This document shows positions 54,701-62,495 of a stretch of DNA of 64,000 nt, in pieces (positions within the stretch are counted from its first letter, which is position 1; every line of letters starts with the position of its first letter). Source of the DNA: Bacillota bacterium (lineage in GTDB: Bacteria; Bacillota; Clostridia; Acetivibrionales; DSM-1351); the NCBI GenBank assembly GCA_023441625.1, contig JAEZOA010000044.1:1-64000 (forward strand), given 5' to 3'. The notes below the pieces were generated by a model. That model searched no databases. It was not told the origin of the DNA and was given only the letters and a program-made list of their open reading frames with translations. A program made the position numbers and the translations under genes.

Positions 54701-57633
54701 AGTTTGATGATGTTGCTGCTCTGAAGCAATGGCAATTGGCAGAGTCAAGCTGGTTATTGGCAAAGTCTTTAGGTAAAAACAAAGTCATAAAGTCACTAAA
54801 AGAGCTTGCAAAAAATGTAGCTCAATTCAATAAAGACCAAGCAGTTTTCTATATTAACTTAGTTACAGAGTACAAAGCTAATGGGAAAATTGTTTGTGAA
54901 AATAATGAGATGTTTAATAATCTATTTGGATTAATATGGAATAATGGAAAGGCTGATTGGAAGGTTGTTAGTGAAACCTATAATCAGGCTGTTGAGCTAA
55001 ATGTGGTGCTTTCACAAATAAGTAATAGCAGTGCCGATAAACAAGCTGTAAGGACTAAACTTGCTAATGAGGTACTGTGCGATTTAGTTGGATTTAAACA
55101 ACAAAATGAAGGTGTGCTAGCAGCTATTGTTGGCCAAATGGATAGGATAGTTGTTATTGAACATATCCTGTTTCAACTTGCAGGTATAGATTTTTCTAAA
55201 TTTAAAGATAGCGAACAGTGGTTAGCAACTATAGGTGAAAAGGCTAAGCTATGGCTTGAAAATTTAGATGGGTTAAGAAATTGGTGCTCGTATCTTAAAG
55301 TTAAGGCAACAGTTGAAGAGATGGGATTATCCAATATAATTTGTGCATATGAAAATGGGTTAATGACAGAAGAAGATATATTGCCAGTATTTTACCGCGG
55401 TGTTTCACTGGCATGTGCAAATTATGTTGTTGATGGGGAACCCTGTCTATCAGATTTCAATGGGGCTATTTTTGAAGATAATATAGAAAAGTATAAACAG
55501 ACCTGCATGGATTTTGAAAGTCTTACTAAGGATGAACTAATAGCAAGATTAGCTGCGAAAATACCAGCAACATCAGCGAACTTTGCTAATTCGTCAGAAA
55601 TAGGGATTTTACAAAAGGCAATTAGAAGCGGTGGAAGGACATTATCTATTCGAAAGCTATTTGATAGTATTCCAAACTTACTTAGAAAGCTATGCCCTTG
55701 TATGCTTATGAGCCCAATTTCAGTTGCACAGTATATAGATCCCAAATACCCTCAATTTGATTTAGTGGTTTTTGATGAAGCATCTCAACTACCTACTTGT
55801 GAAGCGGTAGGTGCAATAGCAAGGGGAAATAATGTAATCATTGTGGGAGATCCTAAACAGTTACCACCAACTAACTTTTTCAGTATTGATAGAGTTGATG
55901 AAGACAACTATGATAAGGAAGATTTAGAGAGTATATTAGATGATTGCTTAGCGCTCTCTATGCCTCAAAAACATCTGCTATGGCACTATCGTTCAAAACA
56001 TGAAAGTTTGATAGCTTTTAGCAATATGCAATATTATGATAATAAGCTATTTACATTTCCATCACCAAATGATTTGGTTTCTAGTGTTAAATTTATACCC
56101 ATTGATGGCTATTATGACAGAGGAAAAACTAAGCAAAACAGGGCTGAAGCTGAGTCGGTAATTGCAGAAATTTTAAGGAGATTAAGCGATCCAGTATTAT
56201 CAAAGCAAAGTATTGGGGTAGTAACCTTTAGCTCAGTGCAGCAAAATTTAATTGATGACTTATTGCTAGAGGCATTTGCTAAAAATCCTGAACTTGAGGA
56301 AATTAGCAACCAACTATATGAGCCAATATTTATTAAAAACCTTGAAAATGTACAGGGAGATGAACGTGACACAATACTATTTTCTGTTGGTTATGGTCCG
56401 GATTCCACTGGGAAAACTGCATTAAATTTTGGCCCTATTAACAGAGATGGTGGTTGGAGAAGACTCAACGTTGCTGTTTCTCGTGCCAGAAGAGAAATGA
56501 TGGTGTTTTCAACCTTGAAACCTGAGCAGATTGATTTATCTAAAACTAGATCCGAGGGAGTAGCTGGTTTAAAGGCATTCTTGGAGTTTGCGGATAGAGG
56601 AAAGAGTGCATTACCTACTAAATTATTAAATATAACCCCAGATAGAGATATCGTTGAGAAAATAATCGCAGAAAAAATTAGAAAATTAGGCTACGAAGTA
56701 AATACCAATATTGGTTGTTCTGAATATAAGATTGATATAGGGATTATACATCCCAATAGAAAAGGTGAATATATTTTAGGTATAATGTTTGATGGCAAAA
56801 AGTATCATGCCGCAAATACAGCTCGAGATAGAAATATTTTACAGATCAGTGTACTAAAATCCTTGGGCTGGAATATTCATCGCTTATGGATTTTAGATTG
56901 GTGGGAAAATCAAGATAAGGAATTAGAGAAAATTCGTGCTAGAGTAGAAGAGATACTGGAAAACGCTGAAAAGGGTATAGATGCTCAATTGATTGATGTA
57001 CCATCTAACCAGAACTATAACTACAAAAGGTTAGAGACTGATAGTGAAAATTTAGTTTTAAAAGAAAATAATAAGTATAAGGTCTGCGCTCTTGAAGCTG
57101 TAAATGGTGAAGCAGAGGGGTTTTACTCACTTAAAAATAATAGGTTACTTCTATCTCAAATTGAACAAGTTCTTAATATAGAAGCACCTATAAGTAAAAA
57201 TTTATTATGCAAAAGAATTTTGAATGCTTGGGGTATAACCCGTTTGGGAGCTCGATTAGATGCCCGCTTTGAAGAACTTTTTAATATTTTGGGTGTAAAG
57301 AAAACGATTTCAAACAATAATGTTTTTTATTGGAATAATGAGCAGCTACCAGAGGAATATAAATTGTTTAGGGTGCCAGAAGATGATGTGACTCGTAGGA
57401 GTTTAGAGCAAATATCTTCTGAAGAAATAGCAAACGCAATAAAATATATACTTGATAATCAGCTAAGTTTATTAAAACCAGATTTAATTAGGGAAGTATA
57501 TAAGCTATTTGGTTTCTCCAGAGGGAATTCTTCTTTTGAAGAAATTACATTTGAAGGGCTAGGAGAGGCAATAAAACGAAATTATGTAGCTATTACTCAA
57601 GATTCAGATAGGGTTATAGTTAAAGAGTGCTAG
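51781..57633 (+). CDS. DUF4011 SF1 helicase with Vsr-like nuclease and DUF3320
   Basis: A 1950-aa protein. An N-terminal region has a transglutaminase-like Cys/His pair (GTCLDL, Cys219; GHAF, His245). Then come DUF4011 (about 380-480, RQQIWERKLLDLSLRNTLVSF), an SF1 helicase core (Walker A GPPGTGKS near 692; DEASQ near 1332; late motifs to ~1600), a Vsr/MTES_1575-like nuclease (about 1625-1715) and DUF3320 (about 1775-1940). Relatives are predicted anti-phage proteins. In the nuclease the family's ECDG motif reads MFDG, so its Glu is missing. ATG 51781 follows AAGGGG. Confidence 0.85.
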   Translation: MNKKIEIEGAYGRVVNFAMQQNYVPIVKKLIVKNLSDEDISNLEIIITVEPEFAFEWKTNISIISALQAIELDVVDINLSPNFLYGLTEKMAGTIFVKAKLGEEVLVNIVQGIDVLAYDEWSGSLIMPEIISAFITPNHPKITEIIIKASKILKQWCENPSFTGYQSNNPNTVKMQMAAIYTVLQNENISYCVPPASYEIIGQRVRHCDSVFEQRMGTCLDLSLLYASCIEAVGLHPLIIFLKGHAFVGCWLEDECFAECVQDDISMITKRTAQGINEICLVECTGFVAGKFLMFDDAVKAGNNNLSDISKFEFIVDVKRTRGSGIRPIPQRKTSDDGRYNFEKLELLHSEYSDKVKIGNSPEELELFGKIENVEHIEVTRQQIWERKLLDLSLRNTLVSFRVTRTTIQLMVNQLSELEDALASGQEFQVMAKPKEWDNTLRDSKIYSTENQTTLLESIAKTEFENKRIRTFIEENEVEYAITNLYRQARISLEENGTNTLYLALGFLKWYESNVSEKERYAPIVLIPIDIVRKSAQKGYVIRIRDEEPQMNITLLEMLRQDFGLTIGGLDPLPTDDSGINLKTVFNTIRQAIMGKSRWDVEELAFIGLFSFSQFIMWNDICNRSEDLKKNKIVASLLSGKMEWEPNEEFQAPDTLDDIFTPLDVAVPISADSTQLSAICEAGKGNSFVLHGPPGTGKSQTITNIIANALFQGKSVLFIAEKMAALSVVQKRLESIGLAPFCLELHSNKAKKKDVLEQLEEALEIGKIKSPQEYEEKANRIYDLRKKLNIVVKAIHKKQGFGFSLYEAITCFEQYKDYADCIKFTQDQIKALTPQKYMQWIDLLGQLKVVGKECGSAYNNPLYELANCTYSQDTKGEIEDRIKDYVAAINNLHIELSKLGNILDLKNIGTYTQTSAVIKLIKQLENIAYIPAKLFESQELSLLKDKVTQVCEAGQKRDELERQLTSVFSEEILKFDDVAALKQWQLAESSWLLAKSLGKNKVIKSLKELAKNVAQFNKDQAVFYINLVTEYKANGKIVCENNEMFNNLFGLIWNNGKADWKVVSETYNQAVELNVVLSQISNSSADKQAVRTKLANEVLCDLVGFKQQNEGVLAAIVGQMDRIVVIEHILFQLAGIDFSKFKDSEQWLATIGEKAKLWLENLDGLRNWCSYLKVKATVEEMGLSNIICAYENGLMTEEDILPVFYRGVSLACANYVVDGEPCLSDFNGAIFEDNIEKYKQTCMDFESLTKDELIARLAAKIPATSANFANSSEIGILQKAIRSGGRTLSIRKLFDSIPNLLRKLCPCMLMSPISVAQYIDPKYPQFDLVVFDEASQLPTCEAVGAIARGNNVIIVGDPKQLPPTNFFSIDRVDEDNYDKEDLESILDDCLALSMPQKHLLWHYRSKHESLIAFSNMQYYDNKLFTFPSPNDLVSSVKFIPIDGYYDRGKTKQNRAEAESVIAEILRRLSDPVLSKQSIGVVTFSSVQQNLIDDLLLEAFAKNPELEEISNQLYEPIFIKNLENVQGDERDTILFSVGYGPDSTGKTALNFGPINRDGGWRRLNVAVSRARREMMVFSTLKPEQIDLSKTRSEGVAGLKAFLEFADRGKSALPTKLLNITPDRDIVEKIIAEKIRKLGYEVNTNIGCSEYKIDIGIIHPNRKGEYILGIMFDGKKYHAANTARDRNILQISVLKSLGWNIHRLWILDWWENQDKELEKIRARVEEILENAEKGIDAQLIDVPSNQNYNYKRLETDSENLVLKENNKYKVCALEAVNGEAEGFYSLKNNRLLLSQIEQVLNIEAPISKNLLCKRILNAWGITRLGARLDARFEELFNILGVKKTISNNNVFYWNNEQLPEEYKLFRVPEDDVTRRSLEQISSEEIANAIKYILDNQLSLLKPDLIREVYKLFGFSRGNSSFEEITFEGLGEAIKRNYVAITQDSDRVIVKEC

Positions 57634-57653
57634 TATAAACACAAATGCAAAAA

Positions 57654-57697
57654 AAACCCCAGTATACAACCTGTGCGGTGATATGCTGGGGGTTTTT
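57654..57697. terminator. Bidirectional terminator between the helicase and the hydrogenase-MCP gene
   Basis: AAACCCCAGTATA pairs with TATGCTGGGGGTTT (G-T tolerated) across a ~15-nt loop. A T-run follows on the plus strand and an A-run precedes it, so it can serve both convergent genes. Confidence 0.85.
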
Positions 57698-57704
57698 GTA
57701 TCAA

Positions 57705-59645
57705 CTAAAAATCCATCTGATTTGCTTCTTGAACAATTTGCTCAACTGTTGCAGACACTTCTTCAAGGCTGGCATTTGTTTCTTCAGATGAAGCCAATAC
57801 ATTTTGTACATTTGTAATAGTCACTGTTATTGAACTGTCAAGCTCTATAATTAAATTTCTAATAAATGATAAAGCTACTTTTAGTTTGTCATAATTACCC
57901 TGAGTTTCGCTTACAGCTTTTTTCGATCCATCTGCAAGCTTGCTTATTTCATCTGAAACAACAGCAAAGCCACGACCAGCTTCACCTGCTCTAGCAGCTT
58001 CTATTGCAGCATTTAATGCTAAAAGGTTAGTTTGATCAGCTATGCTTATTATTGTATCCCCCATCTGCGAGTACTGTTCAAAGCTAGTATTGATATCTTC
58101 CAAACTACCTGTAATTTTACTTAATAGATTACTAATAGAGGTCATTTTTTCAGTTATTTCAGATACATCGCTGGTATTACTATCGGTTGCTAAAGAAATT
58201 TCAGATAAAACAGAATCTATATTTTTTACTTTACTATGTAAATGAATAGAAAATGTTTTTAGATTTTGAGCAATTAGAATGTTTTTATCTGCATTTAATT
58301 GTGCTTCTTCCTTAGCGGCAATTGCAGCACTATGTTCAATATGTGCTTGCTTCTTAGCATATTCACGGCAGCTTTCAGGAACATTCTGACCAAGTGCTAT
58401 TGCAGTAGCAGCATTTTCACAAGTTTTAAAACCACAAGCAGGACAATTTTTATTTTTTTCTAATTCAGAATCTTTAAAAAGAAGTCTATAACCATCTTCT
58501 ATCTTTTTTATTCCATCATTAATTGATTCATGATATTCTTTTGATTTATCCTCATAAGTTACCATATAGTCATTAACATTAAGTTTTTTATAGAGTGTAT
58601 TTACAATATCTTTAGGAGATTTTTTCTTAAATAAATTCTTTTTAGTATTTAATATGTAATTAGTTTTGGAGATTAAAGCAGCATCCATTTCATCTTCTGA
58701 GGGTAGACTATGAGCGCTTTGACCAATATATTCAGTGCCAGTGCCAACCATACAACCTTCTGTACAGTTAAGAATATCAATTAAAAGTGGAAGATGCTGA
58801 GTATCTTTATTTATTTCACTTAAATAGTTTTGTATTACCATAGGTCCTTCAACTCTTTTTATGTGAAAAACCTTTCCAAATACTTGTTCTACCGATTCCT
58901 TTAGCCCTCCTGGGGTAGGGTACCAAAAACCAACAAGCGAGCCAGGTGAATCAAAATCAGCTTCCTTGGAAAAGTTTCCATTAGTATCCTTACGATATGC
59001 TTCCATAAGTGTTTTAAAGGTGATGTTACCTTTGATTGCGCTATATGCTTCGAATTCATCAGTTTTGCTTATACAAGGAGATAGACCATAAATTTCGCCT
59101 TTGAAATGCGCTTCCTTCTTCATGTATACAGCTGTACAGTGCATAGGACTGCCTATTGGACTCAGAAAAGGTATAAGATTTGGATAGAATCTCTGTATGC
59201 TTTCAACAACGGTTCTGCATGGTTGAGAAATAACAGTTTTGAGGTTGTTTTCTTTTACAGCCTTAACATATAGTACAGTTGTTATATCAGCACCAAAAGA
59301 GGTATTCCAAATCTGAGATACTCCTTTACTCTTTAGCCAAGCAAATACTTTTTTGTATTCAGTTGGGTAATTCAGCATAAATGCAGGTGCAACAACAAGA
59401 CCCATATTACCTTTTTTTAAGGCATCAAAAAAAACCTTTATATCGTCTTCATAATATCTTGCAGCATGGGGACAGGCCTTAATACATTCACCACATGCAA
59501 CGCAATTTGCCGTAACAACAGATATTTTCAAATCCTCATTCTCATCTAGATTTATTGAATTGGCAAATGTTTGAGGACATGCAGAAACACAAACATTACA
59601 ACCCTCACATTTTGTAATATTTGTCTTAATTAAATCCCTTTTCAT
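57705..59645 (-). CDS. [FeFe]-hydrogenase-like sensor fused to a chemotaxis signalling domain
   Basis: A 646-aa soluble protein. Two [4Fe-4S] ferredoxin motifs (Cys13-Cys23; Cys48-Cys58) precede a hydrogenase H-cluster domain (about 75-335). The H-cluster ligands are kept: SQPC (Cys143), SPCISK (Cys191) and CTEGC (Cys294, Cys298). The catalytic proton-relay Cys of TSCCP is Pro. A third [4Fe-4S] domain (CPACGFKTC, 401-409, plus Cys426) follows, then an MCP signalling hairpin (about 535-580, NLLALNAAIEAARAGEAGRGFAVV). There is no membrane helix. It is probably an H2 or redox sensor for chemotaxis. Start ATG 59645 after AAAGGAG. Confidence 0.85.
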   Translation of the reverse strand: MKRDLIKTNITKCEGCNVCVSACPQTFANSINLDENEDLKISVVTANCVACGECIKACPHAARYYEDDIKVFFDALKKGNMGLVVAPAFMLNYPTEYKKVFAWLKSKGVSQIWNTSFGADITTVLYVKAVKENNLKTVISQPCRTVVESIQRFYPNLIPFLSPIGSPMHCTAVYMKKEAHFKGEIYGLSPCISKTDEFEAYSAIKGNITFKTLMEAYRKDTNGNFSKEADFDSPGSLVGFWYPTPGGLKESVEQVFGKVFHIKRVEGPMVIQNYLSEINKDTQHLPLLIDILNCTEGCMVGTGTEYIGQSAHSLPSEDEMDAALISKTNYILNTKKNLFKKKSPKDIVNTLYKKLNVNDYMVTYEDKSKEYHESINDGIKKIEDGYRLLFKDSELEKNKNCPACGFKTCENAATAIALGQNVPESCREYAKKQAHIEHSAAIAAKEEAQLNADKNILIAQNLKTFSIHLHSKVKNIDSVLSEISLATDSNTSDVSEITEKMTSISNLLSKITGSLEDINTSFEQYSQMGDTIISIADQTNLLALNAAIEAARAGEAGRGFAVVSDEISKLADGSKKAVSETQGNYDKLKVALSFIRNLIIELDSSITVTITNVQNVLASSEETNASLEEVSATVEQIVQEANQMDF

Positions 59646-59884
59646 GTAAAAATTCTCCTTTAATACAAAATTATATGCAACTATTAATATATTACAGCTA
59701 AATATTACAAAATAATAGATATAAAATGTAAAAATAACAAATTATTTTATAATAAAGTAATTTCATGAAGAATTATCTAAAAAAAGGACATTATCGCTAT
59801 TAATTATATTGTAGAACATTGAAATATTTATTTCTATATAGTAAACTACATATGAATGTAAAATAATGAAAAGGAGCCATAAAA

Positions 59885-61798
59885 ATGAAAAAATTAAGAA
59901 ATACTACAATTTACATCTTAGTTTTGACTTTAATTTTTAGTTGCTTTACATCAGTAGCTTATGCAGAATCGGAGACATATAATGACCTGATTGACCAGGG
60001 TGCAGAATTAATGTATATAGACGATGAAGAGGCTATAAAATTGTTTGACAAGGCTATTGAAGTTGATTCCCAGCAATCTTATGCATACAAATATAAAGCT
60101 AGTTGTTTGAGATATCTTAAAAAATATGAGGAGGCTATCAGCACTATTGATACAGGTCTGAAAAATGCCTCTGATTATGATGCTTACTATTTAATTATTT
60201 CTAAAGCCCGTATTTTAATTGATATGAATAAACTCGATGAAGCTAAAAAAGTAATTAATACAGCCATTGAGAAACAACCTACATCAACATATGCATATAG
60301 TATATATGCTGAAATCCTTAGTAAACAGGGTAAAAATGATGAAGCCATTAAAATGTTTGACAAACTAATTGAATTAGACCCTGATAATTATTACTCATTT
60401 TTAGATAAAGGAAATTTCCTAGAAGAAATATCACGTTATGAAGAAGCTATTAAGACATATGATATTGCTATTAGTATTGAACCTAAAGAAATAATTGCAT
60501 ATAGAAATAAAGCATCTTTATTATCAAGAATAGGTAAATACAAAGAGTCTACAGAGCTATATAATAAGCTGATTAAAGACAATCCTAATGACTTGGGTCT
60601 ATTAAGTGACAGAGCTTCATTATATAGAGAACAAGTATTATATGCTCAAGCTTTAAACGATATTAATAATGTTATAAAAAAGGATAAGGAACTTAGGTAT
60701 TCAAATACATATAGTGATAAACCAGATATACTTGCAAGGCAAGGTAAATTTGATGAGGCTATAAAAGCATATGATGAGATAATCAATATAGACCCAGAGG
60801 ATTACTATGCTATATTAGACAAGGCAGATCTGCTTTCAATTATGAATAAAAATAATGATGCTTTAGCTACTTTTGATAAGGCTATAGAATTGAGACCTAG
60901 TGATGATTATGGGTATTACTTAAAGGCAAAGGCACTTGACAATGCAGGCAAATATGCAGAAGCCATTAAGATTCTAAAAAATGCAATTGCTAAATATCCA
61001 AAGATTTCAGCTGAATTATATTATGATATGGCATATATTCACATGAATAATAATAAGAATACTGATGCTTTAAATGCTTTTAATACAGCCTTAAAACTAA
61101 AACCCGATGATATTTATATGTCGGCAAGTAAGGTCTGGTTTCTTATAGACATGAAGAAGTATACTGAAGCTATTCAAATTGTAGATAAATTGATAAAACA
61201 AAATCCAAATGATACTTATGTATACTCGATAAAGGTAGACGTACTTTTAGCTCAAAATAAATACGATGAAGCTATAAAATTTGTAGACAGTGTTTTAAAA
61301 ACAATGCCAACAGATTCCACACTTCTGATTAATAAAGCAAATATATATTATTCGTGGAAGAAATATCAAGACGCTATCAAAATTTATGATAAAATGCTAG
61401 AACTCGATCCATATGATTTTAATGTTTATTCAGAAAAAAGCAATGCATTGCTGGCCCTAGGTAAGAATGAGGATGCTATAAAAGCTTTAGATAAGGCAAT
61501 AGCACTCAAACCTAGTAACGAATACTTATATACTCAAAAAGGTAATGTGCTAGTTAAAAATAAAAAATATGCAGATGCGATTAAAATGTACGATCAATCA
61601 ATTAAAGTTAATGAAATTAATGCTGATGCTTATTATCAAAAAGCTGGCGCGTATGCATTGCTAAAGAAAACAAATGAAGCAAATGCTAGTCTAAAGAAAG
61701 CAATCATTTACAACAAAGATTATAAAGCTATAGCAAAAAAAGATGCAGTTTTTGCTGGAATAAAAAATAATAAAGATTTTAAAGAAATTACAAAATAA
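59885..61798 (+). CDS. Secreted tetratricopeptide-repeat protein
   Basis: A 637-aa protein with a signal peptide (VLTLIFSCFTSVAYAES) and roughly sixteen TPR units filling residues ~35-635 (YEEAIKTYDIAISIEP; YADAIKMYDQSIKVNE). It has no catalytic domain. It is likely a protein-binding scaffold outside the membrane. Strong AAAAGGAG ribosome site. The 239-bp gap upstream is A+T rich with no recognised element. Confidence 0.85.
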   Translation: MKKLRNTTIYILVLTLIFSCFTSVAYAESETYNDLIDQGAELMYIDDEEAIKLFDKAIEVDSQQSYAYKYKASCLRYLKKYEEAISTIDTGLKNASDYDAYYLIISKARILIDMNKLDEAKKVINTAIEKQPTSTYAYSIYAEILSKQGKNDEAIKMFDKLIELDPDNYYSFLDKGNFLEEISRYEEAIKTYDIAISIEPKEIIAYRNKASLLSRIGKYKESTELYNKLIKDNPNDLGLLSDRASLYREQVLYAQALNDINNVIKKDKELRYSNTYSDKPDILARQGKFDEAIKAYDEIINIDPEDYYAILDKADLLSIMNKNNDALATFDKAIELRPSDDYGYYLKAKALDNAGKYAEAIKILKNAIAKYPKISAELYYDMAYIHMNNNKNTDALNAFNTALKLKPDDIYMSASKVWFLIDMKKYTEAIQIVDKLIKQNPNDTYVYSIKVDVLLAQNKYDEAIKFVDSVLKTMPTDSTLLINKANIYYSWKKYQDAIKIYDKMLELDPYDFNVYSEKSNALLALGKNEDAIKALDKAIALKPSNEYLYTQKGNVLVKNKKYADAIKMYDQSIKVNEINADAYYQKAGAYALLKKTNEANASLKKAIIYNKDYKAIAKKDAVFAGIKNNKDFKEITK

Positions 61799-61820
61799 GC
61801 CAACATTATTTATTTTAATA

Positions 61821-61874
61821 AAAAAAGGCTGTGCAATAGTTATTTGGAAAATAACTGTGCGCAGTCCTTTTTTA
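61821..61874. terminator. Terminator, bidirectional
   Basis: A long hairpin runs from AAAAAAAGGCTG to GCAGTCCTTTTTT with a central GTTATTT/AAATAAC stem. T-runs occur on both strands. It ends the TPR gene and the convergent marR-type gene. Confidence 0.85.
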
Positions 61875-61902
61875 CGTGGTGCCCAGCATGGGCGTAAGTT
61901 TT

Positions 61903-62361
61903 TCAATCAAGCTCTATGTTTGCCTCATTAAGATAAAGACAGACTTGATCTAATAAATCAAGTAAAGTTTTACTCTGATCTATTCCAAGTTTCTCTATAA
62001 GGCCAGAAAATAGGGAGTTAAAGTAGGTTGTCAGTTTCTGTACTGTTTTTTCTCCCTTATCTGTTAGTTTTATATCAGAAACTCTCTTATCTTTAGAGTC
62101 AATGCTACGTTCAATATATCCCTTGGTACATAAGCTTTTTATTAATTCAGTAACAGTTGGGGAAGTTACTGACATTTTCCTGCTGATTTCCGAAACTTTA
62201 ACGACCTCTTTGCCTTCATGAGAAAGCTGATCAATACAAAGCAAAACGCGTACCTCACTCTGCTTCAGGCCTAATAAGGGCTGCTTATGTCGTTCAGCTC
62301 TTGTCAAATTTTCAAATGTCTCTAAAAATCTTCTAATATCTACGTTTGCTTGCTTTTGCAA
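61903..62361 (-). CDS. MarR-family transcriptional regulator
   Basis: A 152-aa winged-helix regulator (LKQSEVRVLLCIDQL; KVSEISRKMSVTSPTVTELIKSLCTKGYIERSIDSKDKRVSDIKLTDKG). I prefer the TTG start at 62361 because GAGGTGA lies upstream; an earlier ATG at 62385 would begin with the ribosome site inside the ORF. The MFS exporter gene lies just upstream in the same direction and is the likely target. Confidence 0.85.
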   Translation of the reverse strand: MQKQANVDIRRFLETFENLTRAERHKQPLLGLKQSEVRVLLCIDQLSHEGKEVVKVSEISRKMSVTSPTVTELIKSLCTKGYIERSIDSKDKRVSDIKLTDKGEKTVQKLTTYFNSLFSGLIEKLGIDQSKTLLDLLDQVCLYLNEANIELD

Positions 62362-62379
62362 AAAATTCACCTCGTTTGA

Positions 62380-62393
62380 GAACATGTGTGTTC
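62380..62393. promoter_or_regulatory. Palindrome GAACA-TGTG-TGTTC, likely MarR operator
   Basis: A perfect 5-bp inverted repeat around TGTG lies just upstream of the marR-type start codon. Spacing differs from a LexA box (GAAC-N4-GTTC), so auto-regulation by the MarR protein is more likely. Confidence 0.45.
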
Positions 62394-62495
62394 ATATACT
62401 ATAAAGATTTTATTTATAACCAGTATACCACTTTTTATCCACACATAAAATACCTTACAAATATGAACTTTCACAAATATAATATAGAATATAGG

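Noticed and set aside
62380..62393. LexA box before the marR-type gene
   Set aside because: The half-sites GAACA and TGTTC are too far apart for the GAAC-N4-GTTC consensus seen at dinB.
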